Shown piece after piece: positions 51,504 through 62,695 of a DNA stretch of 64,000 bases. The notes under the pieces are model-generated. The model made no database searches. It was given only the letters and a program-made list of their open reading frames with translations, and was not told where the DNA came from. How positions within the stretch are numbered: the first letter of the stretch is position 1; every line of letters starts with the position of its first letter. Source of the DNA: Liolophura sinensis (lineage: Eukaryota; Mollusca; Polyplacophora; Chitonida; Chitonidae). The stretch is taken from contig NW_027017954.1 in the NCBI RefSeq assembly GCF_032854445.1, positions 310,001 through 374,000 on the forward strand, in the 5' to 3' direction. Both the position numbers and the translations under genes were made by a program.

Positions 51504-52298
51504 CTTTGTTAATTAGTTGGGCAGTCTTCAATTTATGTTTACGCAATTTTCATTTTGGATATTTTTAAATTGTATTTGTTTTGATAACACTTTTTGTATC
51601 GATTGACAGAGGCATTACTTATGGATAACAATAAGTAAAAACTTTTTGTATCAGTAATTAAACTTATTACTTTGATTTCCATTGCGTCTTTACTGTGCTG
51701 TGTTTGTTTGTGAGTTAGCTGCTCTGGTTTTAAAAAGCGGTGGATTTTACATTTTTCCCATTGTGATTGTGGTTTGTGTGCTCTCCGACGTCCACTTGTT
51801 TGTAAAGTAAGCAAACGGACGATGGCTGGATTGTTTAGCGATTTGAAGTAACTGTGCAGGTATACTTTTTGCACTATAATAAAACATACGAGGTATTCTT
51901 TTAACACTACTTATCTCGATTTGACAGCTCCTGATATCCTATCCCACAGATTAAACTATCTCTATAAAGGCAAATTACGCAGCCAAAATTTCGTGTAAGG
52001 CTTGCACTAAACTGTAGTGTAGCGGGCCTTGTAGAGAGGAGATGTATCGTACGCAGATATATAGTGTAAGCAGCAGTCTACGCTCAAATGCAGTATTAGC
52101 GACAGCCATACCACGCTGTAGCGAAGAAAAGTGACTACACTGGGCAATGATGTAGACATTAGGTCAAATGTCCTGCACCATGAAATGGGGGTGGTCTAAT
52201 ACTGTCAAAGGCACCAAAGTTTTCCAGATACAAGCTCTCAATATATTCCACCATGTACTCTACATCGAAATCAATCTTCTATCTCTCGGGTATCGCCA
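51504..52298. other. Insertion of unknown nature
   Basis: Present in this copy and absent in the paralogue, where GTCAGTGGCAGTCACC runs directly into the TCCTGATAGTG block. A minus-strand open frame of 122 codons (51539-51907) shows no recognised domain. No inverted ends were found. Confidence 0.55.
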
Positions 52299-52330
52299 TT
52301 TCCTGATAGCTACGAAATACAGTTCATTTA

Positions 52331-53864
52331 TAAACTCTGTCAAAAAAGAAACGCGACCCCTGTCCTCGGATATTAAAAATTCGTTCGAATAAAGTTATTG
52401 CTTCCAAACTAAATTTTAGCCAAATGTAATGAAATTAAACACGTTTTTAATGAGGATTACCATCGAAACAACTGCCTTTTCTCTCCTAAGTGTATTTTAT
52501 TGCTTATGACGTCACAACGCAAGGACTGACCCTGTTGACGTCGCACACAGAACCATTTACATACAAATCATGTCAATGGCAGTTATAATGTGGGGGTGTA
52601 TAAAAGCCCATGTGCTTTCGTATTTTATTCATTCATTGGTCGACGAAAGGCAGTCGGTAAAATGCCGCGACTGAGTGCTGCCGACCGAAATATCGCCATT
52701 GGTCGTCTTCAAGCCGGAGAAAGTTTTGGTACTATTGCACGACACCTAAATGTTCACAAAACAACGATATCCCGACTTTGCAGCCGTTACAACAACTTTA
52801 ATTCGACCAACGATCGCCCGAGAAGTGGAAAGCCAAGGATCACGACCCCACTTCAAGATCGGTACATCCGGGTCCTTCACCTGCGTAATCGGCATGCCCT
52901 ACCAACCGTGACTGCCACACAAATACCAGGTTTGAGGAAGTGTCGACTCAAACGATTAGGAACCGTCTGAAAGAAGCGGGTTTACGTGCCTGTAGACCAG
53001 TTGTTGGACCTGTACTACTCCCCTTACATTGACGCCTACGACTCAGGTGGTGCAACAAGGTAAGGATATGGACTTTACAAAACTGGAGGCGCATCTGGGT
53101 TTCTGATAAATCCCATTTTCTTTTGACACGTCACAACGGAAGACAGCGTATGTATAGGAGACGTCATGAACGCTTTGCGCCCATCTGCGTCCGGTAGGTG
53201 GACAGATTTGGCGGAGGCAGTGTTATGGTTTGGGGAGCCATCTCGTACAACCAGAAATCAGACTTGGTGATCGTTCCAGGGAACCTGACAGCCCAACGTT
53301 ACATCAACCACGTGTTAACGCCTCACCTTCTCCCGATTATTGACCGACAGACACAGCTTTTTCAACAGGACAACGCCAGGCCTCATACTGCACGTGCAAC
53401 AATGAACTTTCTGCAGGATTCCAACGTCAATGTCTTGCCGTGGCCCTCTAAATCACCAAACCTCAACCCTATTGAACACCTGTGGGATACTCTGGATCGA
53501 CACGTGCGTCAACGTCAGCAACCGCTACAGACGCTTCAAACAGCTCTCCGTTGCGTTACAGGAGGAGTGGAGGGCCATTCCCCAGGAGAGAATCCGGCGT
53601 CTTATCTGTTCTTGTCCAAGGAGATGCCGTGCATGATTGCAGCTCGTGGTGGTCATTCGAGATACTGAAGAAGACGCCCCCTGGTGAAGAACTGGTGTCT
53701 GTGAGATGACTTTTAAAAAGACAGTTTTAAACATGACCATCTTGATTATTATTCTGCCAAATTTCTGACTTCTGTCTTCAAAGAGAAAAAAGTTGTGCCG
53801 CCCTAAAACTAAATATTAAAATCTCTAAAATACGGGTGTTGCGTTTCTTTTTTGACAGAGTTTA
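52331..53864 (+). mobile_element. Tc1-type DNA transposon with TIRs and TA target duplication
   Basis: The left end TAAACTCTGTCAAAAAAGAA is the reverse complement of the right end (TTCTTTTTTGACAGAGTTTA, to about 53864), with TA at both borders. Length about 1.53 kb, usual for the family. The paralogous site at 9930-9950 lacks it. The single transposase frame inside is dead. Confidence 0.93.
52662..53668 (+). pseudogene. Tc1-family transposase (DD34E), inactivated
   Basis: N-terminal helix-turn-helix part (MPRLSAADRNIAIGRLQAGE.., IARHLNVHKTTISRL) is followed by a frameshift near 52925, a stop near 53009 and another at about 53195. The catalytic part has a first Asp in VSDKSHF (the usual Glu after it is Lys), the second in QQDNARPHTA and the Glu in NPIEHLW, with 34 residues between the last two. 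A further frameshift lies near 53545. It cannot give a full transposase. Confidence 0.92.
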
Positions 53865-54130
53865 TATCTATTTTATTGGTGTTTTTCGCCGTTCGCCAGA
53901 AACTTTTACTTATGGTGAGAGGAAACGGGACATTGCATGCGGGACTAACATGCATGCATGATACAAAGGATATTAAGGATTTACTACAATGTTTTATATG
54001 TTTTTGGAGGTATAAACGAAAACCCGCTATGCAAGCTGTGTGATTCCGCGTAATTTAATTTGAGGAATAAAATAATATTATCTAACTCGCTGCAACCGCA
54101 CTGGTGAGAGGCTCCTGAGTAATTGTACTG
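53865..54130 (-). mobile_element. Relict SINE-like copy (partner of 9930-10195)
   Basis: TTTTATTGGTGTTTTTCGCC and GGTGAGAGGAAACGGG on the tail side, CTCGCTGCAACCGCACTGG on the head side. It was split from its left flank by the Tc1 insertion. Confidence 0.45.
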
Positions 54131-54864
54131 TGGAAGCCCTGTAAATACTCGGCCACGGGTCCCTCGCAACTCTCGTCGGCTAATGTCATGTTTTTCCTTC
54201 TGTTGCCTGGAAAAGAGTTGTTGTCATGGCACCCCAAATACTTCAAAGGTCTTCAACGGTCCCACTTCTCGTAGTTTCAGGTCCCAGGCGTTGATCTCGC
54301 GTTTTGCTTTGGCTGGCGTCAAGTGACAGTTGGATAATTCAGATGAGGACTGTTCATATACAATGTTGAAGAGAACACTTTGGTGCAAGCTATATTTGTG
54401 CAGGCCACATAACTTGTGTGTAAATATACAACATATCGTATTTCACTGGTTCTATGTGACCATTGATAACCATTATATAGTCGTCGATGTTGTTGCACTT
54501 ACTATTGCTGTAGTCTTATATACTGTATTTTTGCAGGCTGTGGGAGCGCATCTTGGTCGCGGCATTTATACATTCATTGATTTGGTTATTGTTTAGCGCC
54601 ATATTCAAGAGGTTTTCACTTATGCCATGGCGAGTAAACCCTTAACCTTTAACATTTTACTGAAAAAAATTCTGCGTGCAACGTAGAGATACGCACACCA
54701 TATTGGTAGAAGGCAAGCGACCGTCAAGGAACTTCAGACTGTACAACCAGTCTAACAAGTCGTCTGCCGCAAAGCGCCATCGTCAACAAATTCAATGCCC
54801 ATGTTTGAACTCCAGCGTTGTGTGTCCTTGTGATTAAATGGCAATAGCCTTAACCTCTCTATAT

Positions 54865-54985
54865 CCATTGCCAACAATCTGAGGATGATCGTGGGTTTTG
54901 CTAATCGGTTTCGTCTCAACATAATGCTGATCACCGTTGTATAAGTAAAATATTCTTAAGTACGGTGTAAAACACCAATCAAACC
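54865..54985 (+). mobile_element. SINE family 1, 3' half, diverged
   Basis: GAGGATGATCGTGGGTTTTG, TGTATAAGTAAAATATTCTT and GTACGGTGTAAAACACCAAT. A trace of the core is left at 10843 in the other copy. Confidence 0.75.
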
Positions 54986-55100
54986 ATGAAGTAAAAAAAA
55001 ATGTGACATGTTGTTACTGCAGTATTCAATATTCAATATGTCGACACAGACCATATACAAGCCGTCAGCTGGTCAATAAGCGCAAGGCCATTTCACAACA

Positions 55101-56008
55101 GTTTACTCTGGGCATGCCCAGAAGGCAGTAATATGCAGCGACTCGCTGTCTTGCCTTTTGTCAATTTAAAATAATAAATTTAAAAATCCATTGATACTTG
55201 AGATAATAGCCAAATACCGAAAACTAATTAAAAGAGGTAAAGATATTATATTCTGCTGAATACTAAGTCACACTGGTATCCATGGAAACACAGTCGTGGA
55301 CAGGGAAGCGAAAGCTGCCCTATATAAACCTGTATCTCGGGTTAAAATCCCTTATTCTGACGTGAAGTCTAATATTCTTAAATATATTTATCGCCTTTGA
55401 CAGGGTGAATGGGACTTGCAGATCCACAATAAACTGCATGCCACCCATCCTCTCATTGGCTACAATGCCTATGCTTGTCAAATGTCTCGTAGAGACCAAG
55501 TAGTTTTAACAAGGTGTCGTACTGGGAATTCTCATATGACACACAATTTCATCTTAGATGAGAGCAGTGCTCCCGAGTGTGTTGGATGTAATGCACAATA
55601 TGGCATCAACCATATCTTGGTTGACTGTGTAGACTTTGCCCATATTAAGCAAAGGCTCTACACGGTCAACTCTATATATGATTTATTTGACAGCATCGTT
55701 GGCGATGTTGTCATAAATTATTTGAAGGTCATTGGCCTATATCATGAAATATAAATTTTAATTGTCATAAATACCCATAGATAAACATGTATATACATAT
55801 AGATTTATGCATGTACTATAATCCTGGTTTTCGAGTTTTAACTCTTATTTTTCTTTTATACGATTTTAAACATGTCTGTGCTTTTTGTTTTGCTTTTGAT
55901 GTTCATATTGTCATATCGAAAACCTTAACAGTCTCGCGTTTTCACCTTGTTCTCGCCACGATATGGCTGAAATATTGCCGATGTGGCGTTAAGCAATAAT
56001 CATTCATT
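55101..56008 (+). mobile_element. 5'-truncated LINE (I-group, RNase H-bearing) with 13-bp target duplication
   Basis: CCATTTCACAACA borders it at 55088-55100 and 56009-56021. The broken RNase H part reads IIAKYRKLIKRGKDII and SHTGIHGNTVVDREAKAAL. An open frame follows (55416-55754) with RRDQVVLTRCRTGNS and CVGCNAQYGINHILVDC, the C-terminal CCHC-like region of I/Jockey-type elements. The 3' tail reads GATATGGCTGAAATATTGCC, GATGTGGCGTTAAGCAATAA and TCATTCATTCC. Confidence 0.85.
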
Positions 56009-56029
56009 CCATTTCACAACATGACGTTT

Positions 56030-56480
56030 AACACAAAATATCTTAAAACCAAGGAAGTATATAAAGTACAAAAATAAAACAAAATCATAAAAAGAGAAGC
56101 GGTCAACAGTTCCAATGTTGTAGGGAAGACGGAAGATATGTTCTAGGCGACTGAGTCAGTATTCAAATCGTGTAACATGCTGCAATATCAATAGTTGATA
56201 GCAAAATATGTATCTCAGTTGCGCTTTGGTTTGTACTGTTCATGTATTCAACGTGGCGATCTAATTTATCACGATAAGCATACGGTCCTTAGGCCCCAAT
56301 TAAGCGGAACAAAACACAATCATGAAGTCGGGGCGCAGAGATTCTCAACCCTCTGTCCATAATTACTTATAAGAGAATACTATTCATGGTAAAACTTAAG
56401 ACATTTGGAGTGAAGGCGTTTGATAAAATAACCTTAACTCATTAGTTTTTGCAGTAAAATCTTGTGACATTGATTGAAAT
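56030..56480 (+). repeat. Partial promoter unit without first exon
   Basis: Matches 16519-16900 and 63090-63500 (GAAGCGGTCAACAGTT, ATATGTATCTCAGTTGC, AAACACAATCATGAAG). It lies upstream of unit 3, so the second array contains remains of at least three units. Confidence 0.7.
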
Positions 56481-56499
56481 CGTCTCACAACACGCAGGG

Positions 56500-57190
56500 T
56501 ATATCTAAAAGGCGAGATATGTACACGTCATATGCAGCACCCTTCGGTATACTGCTGTCAAAGTAAGGATAATTTACAATGTCAAAATTGAAACTATACA
56601 TCTTCTCGTAAAGTCTGCGAGAGAGGAAACCGTTTTGGTCTTTGTACAGATATAGGTCCAGATAAGATGTACGATCTAAGTAGACTATGTTTCCCTTTAA
56701 ATCCAGCGTTTAAAGCCAGGAGATCATCAATACACCGTTTAGTGAAAGAGGCAGATTGGGCCTGGCGAGGATTACTCTTGTTGCTTTCTGCATATAGTCG
56801 TACTCATATGAGAACAGGTATAGGCCACAATTTGTACCCATGGGAATACCTATAGACTCTTGATATATGGTTTCCCAGAATTTCACACAGTTATTAATGA
56901 GAAATTCAAGCAGCTAAATGAACACGGAAACATCCCATGAATGGTAACCTATGTATGTAGTGGGCCTGAAGAAGGCTTCGTTGCCTTTGACGTTAATGTA
57001 GCAGTAACCCAGTTTGATTAAAAATCCATACAATTAGTGATGAAAATCTACCAATTAAATCCGACTGAGGAATTGTCTTATACAGAGTGGGGAAATCCCA
57101 AGTACTCAAAACTGTACGTGTATTTGAGGGTCTAAGTACCTCAGTGAGACGTTTTGAGTTTTTAACGAACCACCTACAGTTCACGCCTTA
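56500..57190 (-). pseudogene. Reverse-transcriptase fragment of the GIPMGTN type
   Basis: The minus strand gives NCRWFVKNSKRLTEVL and STWDFPTLYKTIPQSDL (57184-56993), then GIPMGTNCGLYLFSYEYDYM and LDLYLYKDQNGFLSRRLYEK toward lower coordinates. This motif order fits an RT found in animal retroelements that I tentatively relate to Penelope-like elements. The YxDD loop region is deleted and stops are present. A second fragment is at 4390-4625. Confidence 0.55.
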
Positions 57191-57239
57191 ATTTTTTCAC
57201 ACTGAATTCCACTACAGTACTTTTTTAAAAATGACTACT

Positions 57240-57370
57240 TCTCGTAGTGCCTTCGTGATTAGAGTAGATTCCCCCGGAGCCCGAGCGAAACCCTCGACCA
57301 ACATAGTCTGGTTTTAACTCTTAGCGACCGCATTGGTAATAGACTCCTGGGTCATTTAATGGAACAGTGT
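57240..57370 (-). mobile_element. SINE family 1 relict, head and core
   Basis: GCGACCGCATTGGTAATAGA, CTCCTGGGTCATTTAATG and a diverged core complement (GGAGCCCGAGCGAAACCCTC). The tail is absent. Confidence 0.6.
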
Positions 57371-58594
57371 TCTTGTCCATGGACTCTACATGCCGTAACA
57401 TGTATAAGGCTACTTCCTGGTTTTTAATTCAACCTCTACGTTTTTCTAGCGCTTGAATGCACTTGAATACAGTAGCCCTACATAGAACAGTGCATGTGAA
57501 ATGTCGCTCATTTCCTTCGAAATGTTGCTTCTCTGCACAGCTACTCAGGCGAGTACTTATACAAAGACGTTTTAAGCCCACACAATTATGAAATATCCGA
57601 CCAGTGTGGCGTTAGATCGATCCGCGCAAAATACCAAAATTTATGTAGAAACATAAATATGAGAGTTAATGAAAGATGTGGAAAAATTTCATGGCTGGAA
57701 ACCTTAATATTGCGGAATGAGTCTGCTTTTAAAACACAGATAGCCAACAAGCATAAATATAAAAGCTAATAAAAACTATTATCCTGTGTTCGAGACAATG
57801 TGAATCATCGCCAAGCTCATGTAGTAACACCGTACTTAAGGTCTTATTATGAGCCAGTCTGTGGTTATTTCTGTCACTGTAACCCACGTGTAACCCGTGA
57901 CACATAACAGTGATATTATATAGAGTGTTAGAATTATTTTCCATTTGTGTGTTACAGTGTGTTTCTGTGAAGAGAGATTACACATTTTAAGTTTGTTCCC
58001 TATCTCCGCTACAAAGAGTAACCCCAACTGCAGATCTATTTCATTTACCATTCAAAACATCAGTTCACTTATACAACAGTGCTAAATTTTAAAGGTAGAA
58101 GAGTAAAACACCTTCGTTGGTAAGTATTTTATATACGTTGTGTTTGTAAAAGCTGTACTTTATGAATATGTATGATATTGTATGTGCAACATCCGTGATC
58201 AGAAGTCAGATAGAAATGGGAACGTTTTTCATGGATACTCTTCTACCAAGCTCAGAACCCGCATTATAAATGTAGCAGAGTTATGTTTGTGGAACTCTCA
58301 TATGTTGGAAACCATTGGAAAATGTACTGACGCACTCTTCTTCCTAGATGGACTATGATGTAAGTCTATAGTATAATGGTGTTCATGTAGAATGACAGTG
58401 AGTGGCGAGGTAGGTAAAACACTGATCACCCTTCTGCTGACACAATGATTTCTTTCACGTCATTCTTTGCACGCCATACTTTTGGCACTTGATATCATCC
58501 TGTTTGTAAGGATAGGCTATGGCTAGTACAGGAAAACTGGTGACCCATGGAGACCACAGTCAAACTGTCGTGTTACCTCATCTCGTCTGTACCC

Positions 58595-58601
58595 TATATA
58601 A
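58595..58601 (+). promoter_or_regulatory. TATA box of first exon 3
   Basis: ACCCTATATAACTAGGCACA, identical over this stretch to unit 1, about 100 bases before the ATG at 58698. Confidence 0.6.
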
Positions 58602-58697
58602 CTAGGCACACGACTTGACACAGACCCTGAATGCCTGAAGCTTTAAGACCTGTCAGTTGCTTAGTAGGTGTTACTGTGAAACTCTTTGGTACCAATA

Positions 58698-58752
58698 ATG
58701 TTCTTCACCACATGTACCATCGCGTATCTGCTCATCAGTGATATCTCATCTG
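58698..58752 (+). CDS. Signal-peptide first exon, unit 3 (next gene, partial)
   Basis: MFFTTCTIAYLLISDISS then one base and the donor GTAAGT: 55 bases, ending in phase 1 exactly as in unit 1. Of the four first exons this has the most canonical donor and an intact TATATAA. It is probably the start of the downstream paralogue, whose remaining exons are outside the window. Confidence 0.65.
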
Positions 58753-58967
58753 GTAAGTACCCATTCTCTTGTTTCGTTGCTTTTGTTAGTATGTTACAGC
58801 AAATAATGCAATGTACGTATGTCTGTCTGATGGATATACTCAATGCGCATCAAATCACAGACACGTTGTCTCCATACTGAAGAAAATGTTACTTCAGCTT
58901 GTTGTTTGATTGGTTTTCAGTGAAAGGGACATGCGCAATTTTTAAACCATTCCATAAAAGAATTTGA

Positions 58968-59050
58968 TTTATTTATTTGATTGGTGTTCTACGCCGAACT
59001 CAAGAATATTTCACTGATACAACGGCGACCAGCATTATGGTGGGAGGGAG
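58968..59050 (-). mobile_element. SINE family 1 tail fragment (unit 3)
   Basis: Complement of AAATAAATC, ACCAAT, GGCGTAGAACACC and TATTCTTGAG, plus part of the core. Same insertion as at 12196, with more of the element retained here. Confidence 0.75.
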
Positions 59051-62000
59051 GTAGGAGCGGAGACAGTCGAGGGAAAGACAACACGACTATGATTATGTGG
59101 TGGTACGTTATAGCTATGTCGGGATTTGGGATGGTTCCATCACTGGTAAGCTGCCCTGTATCAGTTTGGGAGTGCTGACTGGAAGCAAGACAATATATGA
59201 TCTTGAACGCAAAATACCCATAATATAGTGTGAGATAAATTCCGAGCTCAGATGCTGATTTTTGGAATGAGGAAACAATATTTTGTTTACTTCTCCTACG
59301 GCAAACCATCCCGCACTTGGAGATAAAACCTATGTTTTTCTTAAAATTTTAGAATGTTTAAAAAAGCCGTGTTACGTATTCTCTTTGTGTCTCCGTATAA
59401 AACATTCTTAGTTTGTTTTGGTTCATTGTTATCGGTCAGTAAGAACAGTTAAGCATTATAGACGTCAATGACGGCGATACTTTGTGCTCGGGGATTCTCT
59501 CATCGATGTTAGGTTGTCATTAGTTATATTAGGTATTAGATATTATCGACGAGTTAATACGTGTGTTATCCCTACCGGCCACTTCCCCTCTACTCCCCAA
59601 CCGCCATATATATTACTTCAGCCCTTCTCTTACCCAAACTATGGAGTCTCATACCCTATCAACATTTAGGTAAGAGAAACCAAACATAATAATAATGTTT
59701 TTTTTATATGATCTGAAAACGGGTACTTCCTGGTTTAAACCCCAATAGCTTGTCTTTACAATGTGCCAAAAGTATTTATTCGATTGGTATATATGTTTTG
59801 ACAGGAATTGTTTAGAATCTGTGATTCGAAAGAGTCATTTATATACCAGCAATCAATACTCGGAAGGCCAGTTCCCTAAAAACGACGTATAACACCAACC
59901 ATCACAGAAGTAATTACTGCCCCTCCGGGCCAGGCAGAACTAGACACAATCATGAAACAGAGCGCAAGAGACCCCGGACGGATAAAGGATAAACAAATAA
60001 AAAAACACAATCAAAAGTACACTGTATAGGCGACAGTGCACATGACGCTGCTTCGGTGTGCTTTTGGAATCTCCAAAAGTTCTCTCTCCATGTTGTAAAT
60101 TGTTTGCTGTTGTGTGTCATATCATTTTTGAGTTGTTAATAACATTTAAAAAAATGTAGCGTGACATTATTATAACTTACTGCTTTGTGGTGTTGCAGAA
60201 AATGCCATTTCGACGACTTGGGTAGATTATAGATATTTCACGGGGGGCAGAATAATCAGGTTTTGTGTTGAACTGGACTTAAATGTAGCAAATGTTGATG
60301 GTAGGCATAATACGATGACACTGGGTATACTATATATGTGTCAAAACACCAGATGACATTTATTAATATATCTTGTCTAGTCTTCTGTGCATTGGGAAGG
60401 CATCAGAAAACACAACATATTTTGTAGTCAGATAACTTCAGGGGATTTATAGTGGTGTGAGGATGGTCACTCTCACATAAAAGGATGGAAAGCTAGGCTG
60501 ATTACATTCGAATATTATGTCATCAGCGATGTATAACCCAGTGCTATGCAGAGTGGATATTTAAATCATTTAGTTCACATTGTAGCACTTTATGGACAGA
60601 CTGCAGGTGAAGCTATTTACTTGTCGTCTTCCAAGTGTCCTACCCAGTGTGTGGGTTTGACAGGGTGTACAGATTACGCCCTATTTCTCTTCGGAGGTAA
60701 TCTTATCTTGCCCTAGATAAAATGTCGGGCATTCCGTATGAGCTGTGGTAATATCATCTGGTTCTTTGCAAAGACCACGTAGTTCCCCCAATGTAGGAAT
60801 GAAAAGAGTTAGGCGATTAACTGGATGATTAAAAGATCTCTAACCTCACTATTTGCTCATTTGACAAACATACACCGATATATAAACTAGTTATAATGTA
60901 CAGAAGGGGAGATATAAGTGTCAACTATAGCATTCCAAAACGTTCTGTAATATTTCTTATTTCTTTATAACCAAGAGCTTCGCTTTACTGATGCTTTGAA
61001 TTTATTTGCGGAATCCGCTTTCCTCATGCCGATTTCTTATTACGGTTCTAACAATGCTATTCTCAGATTAAGAAAGTTGAATTATGAATTAAGAAAGTTG
61101 ACTTTCTTAACCTAAGTAAAAATGAATTTTAGAAGACATTTAGGTTAGCACTAAAACAGAAAGACATGTAAGACTGGTCGACTGGGAAAAGATATATTTA
61201 TCGATGACGTTGCGGTGTTGAGCTTGATACTTTCTTAATCCTTCTTGACCCTGAAGCCGGTATAGAATTGGTAGATTGTGCATAAAAAATTGGATCGTGG
61301 TGTAAATTGTTGCTACAAGACCTTAACTTCAAGACTGCCCGACTGACCGACCTCTACCCGACGTCCTTAGATCGATCAGCGTAAAATACCAAATTTATGT
61401 AGAAACATAAACATGAGAGCTGATAAGAGAATTATCATGTGTTTGAGACAATGTGAATTATCGCCAAGTTCATGTGGTTACACCGTAATATAAGTCTTGA
61501 TATGAGCAAAGCTGTGGTTATGTCTGTCAGTGTGACTCACATGGTACCCGTGACACATGACAGTGTTCTTATATATAGAGCATTAGAATTAATTTCCATT
61601 TGGGTGTTGCAGTGTGTTACTGTGGAGAGAGATTACACATTTCAAGTTCGTTCCATATCTCCGCTGCATATAGTACCCTTAACCGCAGATTTATTTCATT
61701 TATTGCTCAAAATAATTGCTAAATTTTAAAGGTAGAAGAAAGCGCAAAGTATAACAGTTGCGTTTTGTTAAGTAACTTACGTACATTGTGTTTGTGAATA
61801 CTGTAATGTATGTGTTCTTATGATATAATCATACCTGTTTAAAGATATGTGATCAGAAGTCAGATAAAAATGGGAACGTATTTCATGGATACTCTATTAC
61901 CTAGCTCAGAAGCCGAGTGATGGTTGTAGAACTCTTATATAGTATAATGGTGTTCATGTAGAAGGACACGGTGAAAGGCGAGGTAAGTAGAAACACCAAT

Positions 62001-62150
62001 TACTTTTCAACTGATACAATGATTTCTTTCAAGTCTTTCTTTGCACGCCGCATTTGTGGCATTTGAGATAGGCTACTGCTAGTACAGAAAACTTGGTGAC
62101 CCGTGGAGACCAGTGTCAAGCTGTTGCGATACCCTATCTCGTCTGTACCC

Positions 62151-62157
62151 TATACAA
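62151..62157 (+). promoter_or_regulatory. Variant TATA box of first exon 4
   Basis: TATACAA in the conserved promoter block, the same variant as in unit 2. Confidence 0.45.
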
Positions 62158-62246
62158 CTAGGCATACGACACAAAACCTGAATGCCTGTAAGCTAAAGAC
62201 ATGTCAGTTGTTCAGTAAGTGTTACTTTAAAATTTTTCTGGTAGCG

Positions 62247-62294
62247 ATGATCTTAATCACCATCTGTACCGCCCTGTATCTCCTCATCAGTGAT
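62247..62294 (+). pseudogene. Damaged signal-peptide first exon, unit 4
   Basis: MILITICTALYLLISD matches unit 2, but about 12 bases that encode the last residues and the phase-1 donor are deleted (GATATCTCATCTGGTATGTAC has become GATGTGTATCC). A GT directly after the Asp codon would splice in phase 0, which does not fit the EGF exons. Probably non-functional as a first exon. Confidence 0.6.
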
Positions 62295-62554
62295 GTGTAT
62301 CCATTCTCTTGTTTCGTTGTTTCTGTTAGTATACTGGAGCAAATAAGGGAATGTATCTGTCTCAGCCTACACTGATAGATATACTTAATGCGCATCAAAT
62401 CACACAGACGTTGTCTCCATACTGAAGAAAATGTTACTTCAGCCTGTTGTATGATAACTAACTGGTTTATAACATTAATACTTTACCAGTGCAGCGGAAC
62501 TTACCCATCAGCGAAAGGGACATGCACAATTTTTAAGCCATTCAACAAAAGAAA

Positions 62555-62640
62555 TTTATTTATTGATTTGGTTGCTGTTTTTCGCCGAACTCCAGAATAT
62601 GTCACTTTTGCAATTCCGGTCAGCATTACAGTGGGAGGAG
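62555..62640 (-). mobile_element. SINE family 1 tail fragment (unit 4)
   Basis: Complement of the tail (TTTTTCGCCGAACTCCAGAA), equivalent to 15571-15640. Confidence 0.7.
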
Positions 62641-62658
62641 GAGGGGAGGGAGACAGTT

Positions 62659-62689
<31 letters not shown>

Positions 62690-62695
62690 GAGGGG
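62659..62695. repeat. (GT)n and poly-G tract
   Basis: TGTGTGTGTGTG passes into a long G run. Unit 2 has only a short G-rich stretch at the same place. Confidence 0.95.

Larger units (their letters stand above)
50140..54985. repeat. Intergenic segment, second copy (partner of 8640-11000)
   Basis: Colinear with 8640-11000, enlarged by three later insertions: a SINE (50494-50688), an unknown ~800-base piece (about 51504-52298) and a Tc1 element (52331-53864). Dispersed repeat X is at 51250-51495. Confidence 0.8.
57400..61060 (+). repeat. Promoter/first-exon unit 3
   Basis: Direct repeat of unit 1 region (begins at GCTACTTCCTGGTTTTTAAT, matching about 10870) with the same order of landmarks, TATA box and first exon. 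It begins the next receptor gene of the array; its later exons lie beyond the window. Confidence 0.8.

Noticed and set aside
51539-51907. Minus-strand 122-codon gene
   Set aside because: No recognisable domain, no splice context, and it lies in an insertion of unknown origin.
55416-55754. Stand-alone 112-codon protein gene
   Set aside because: It is the C-terminal part of a 5'-truncated LINE bounded by a target duplication.
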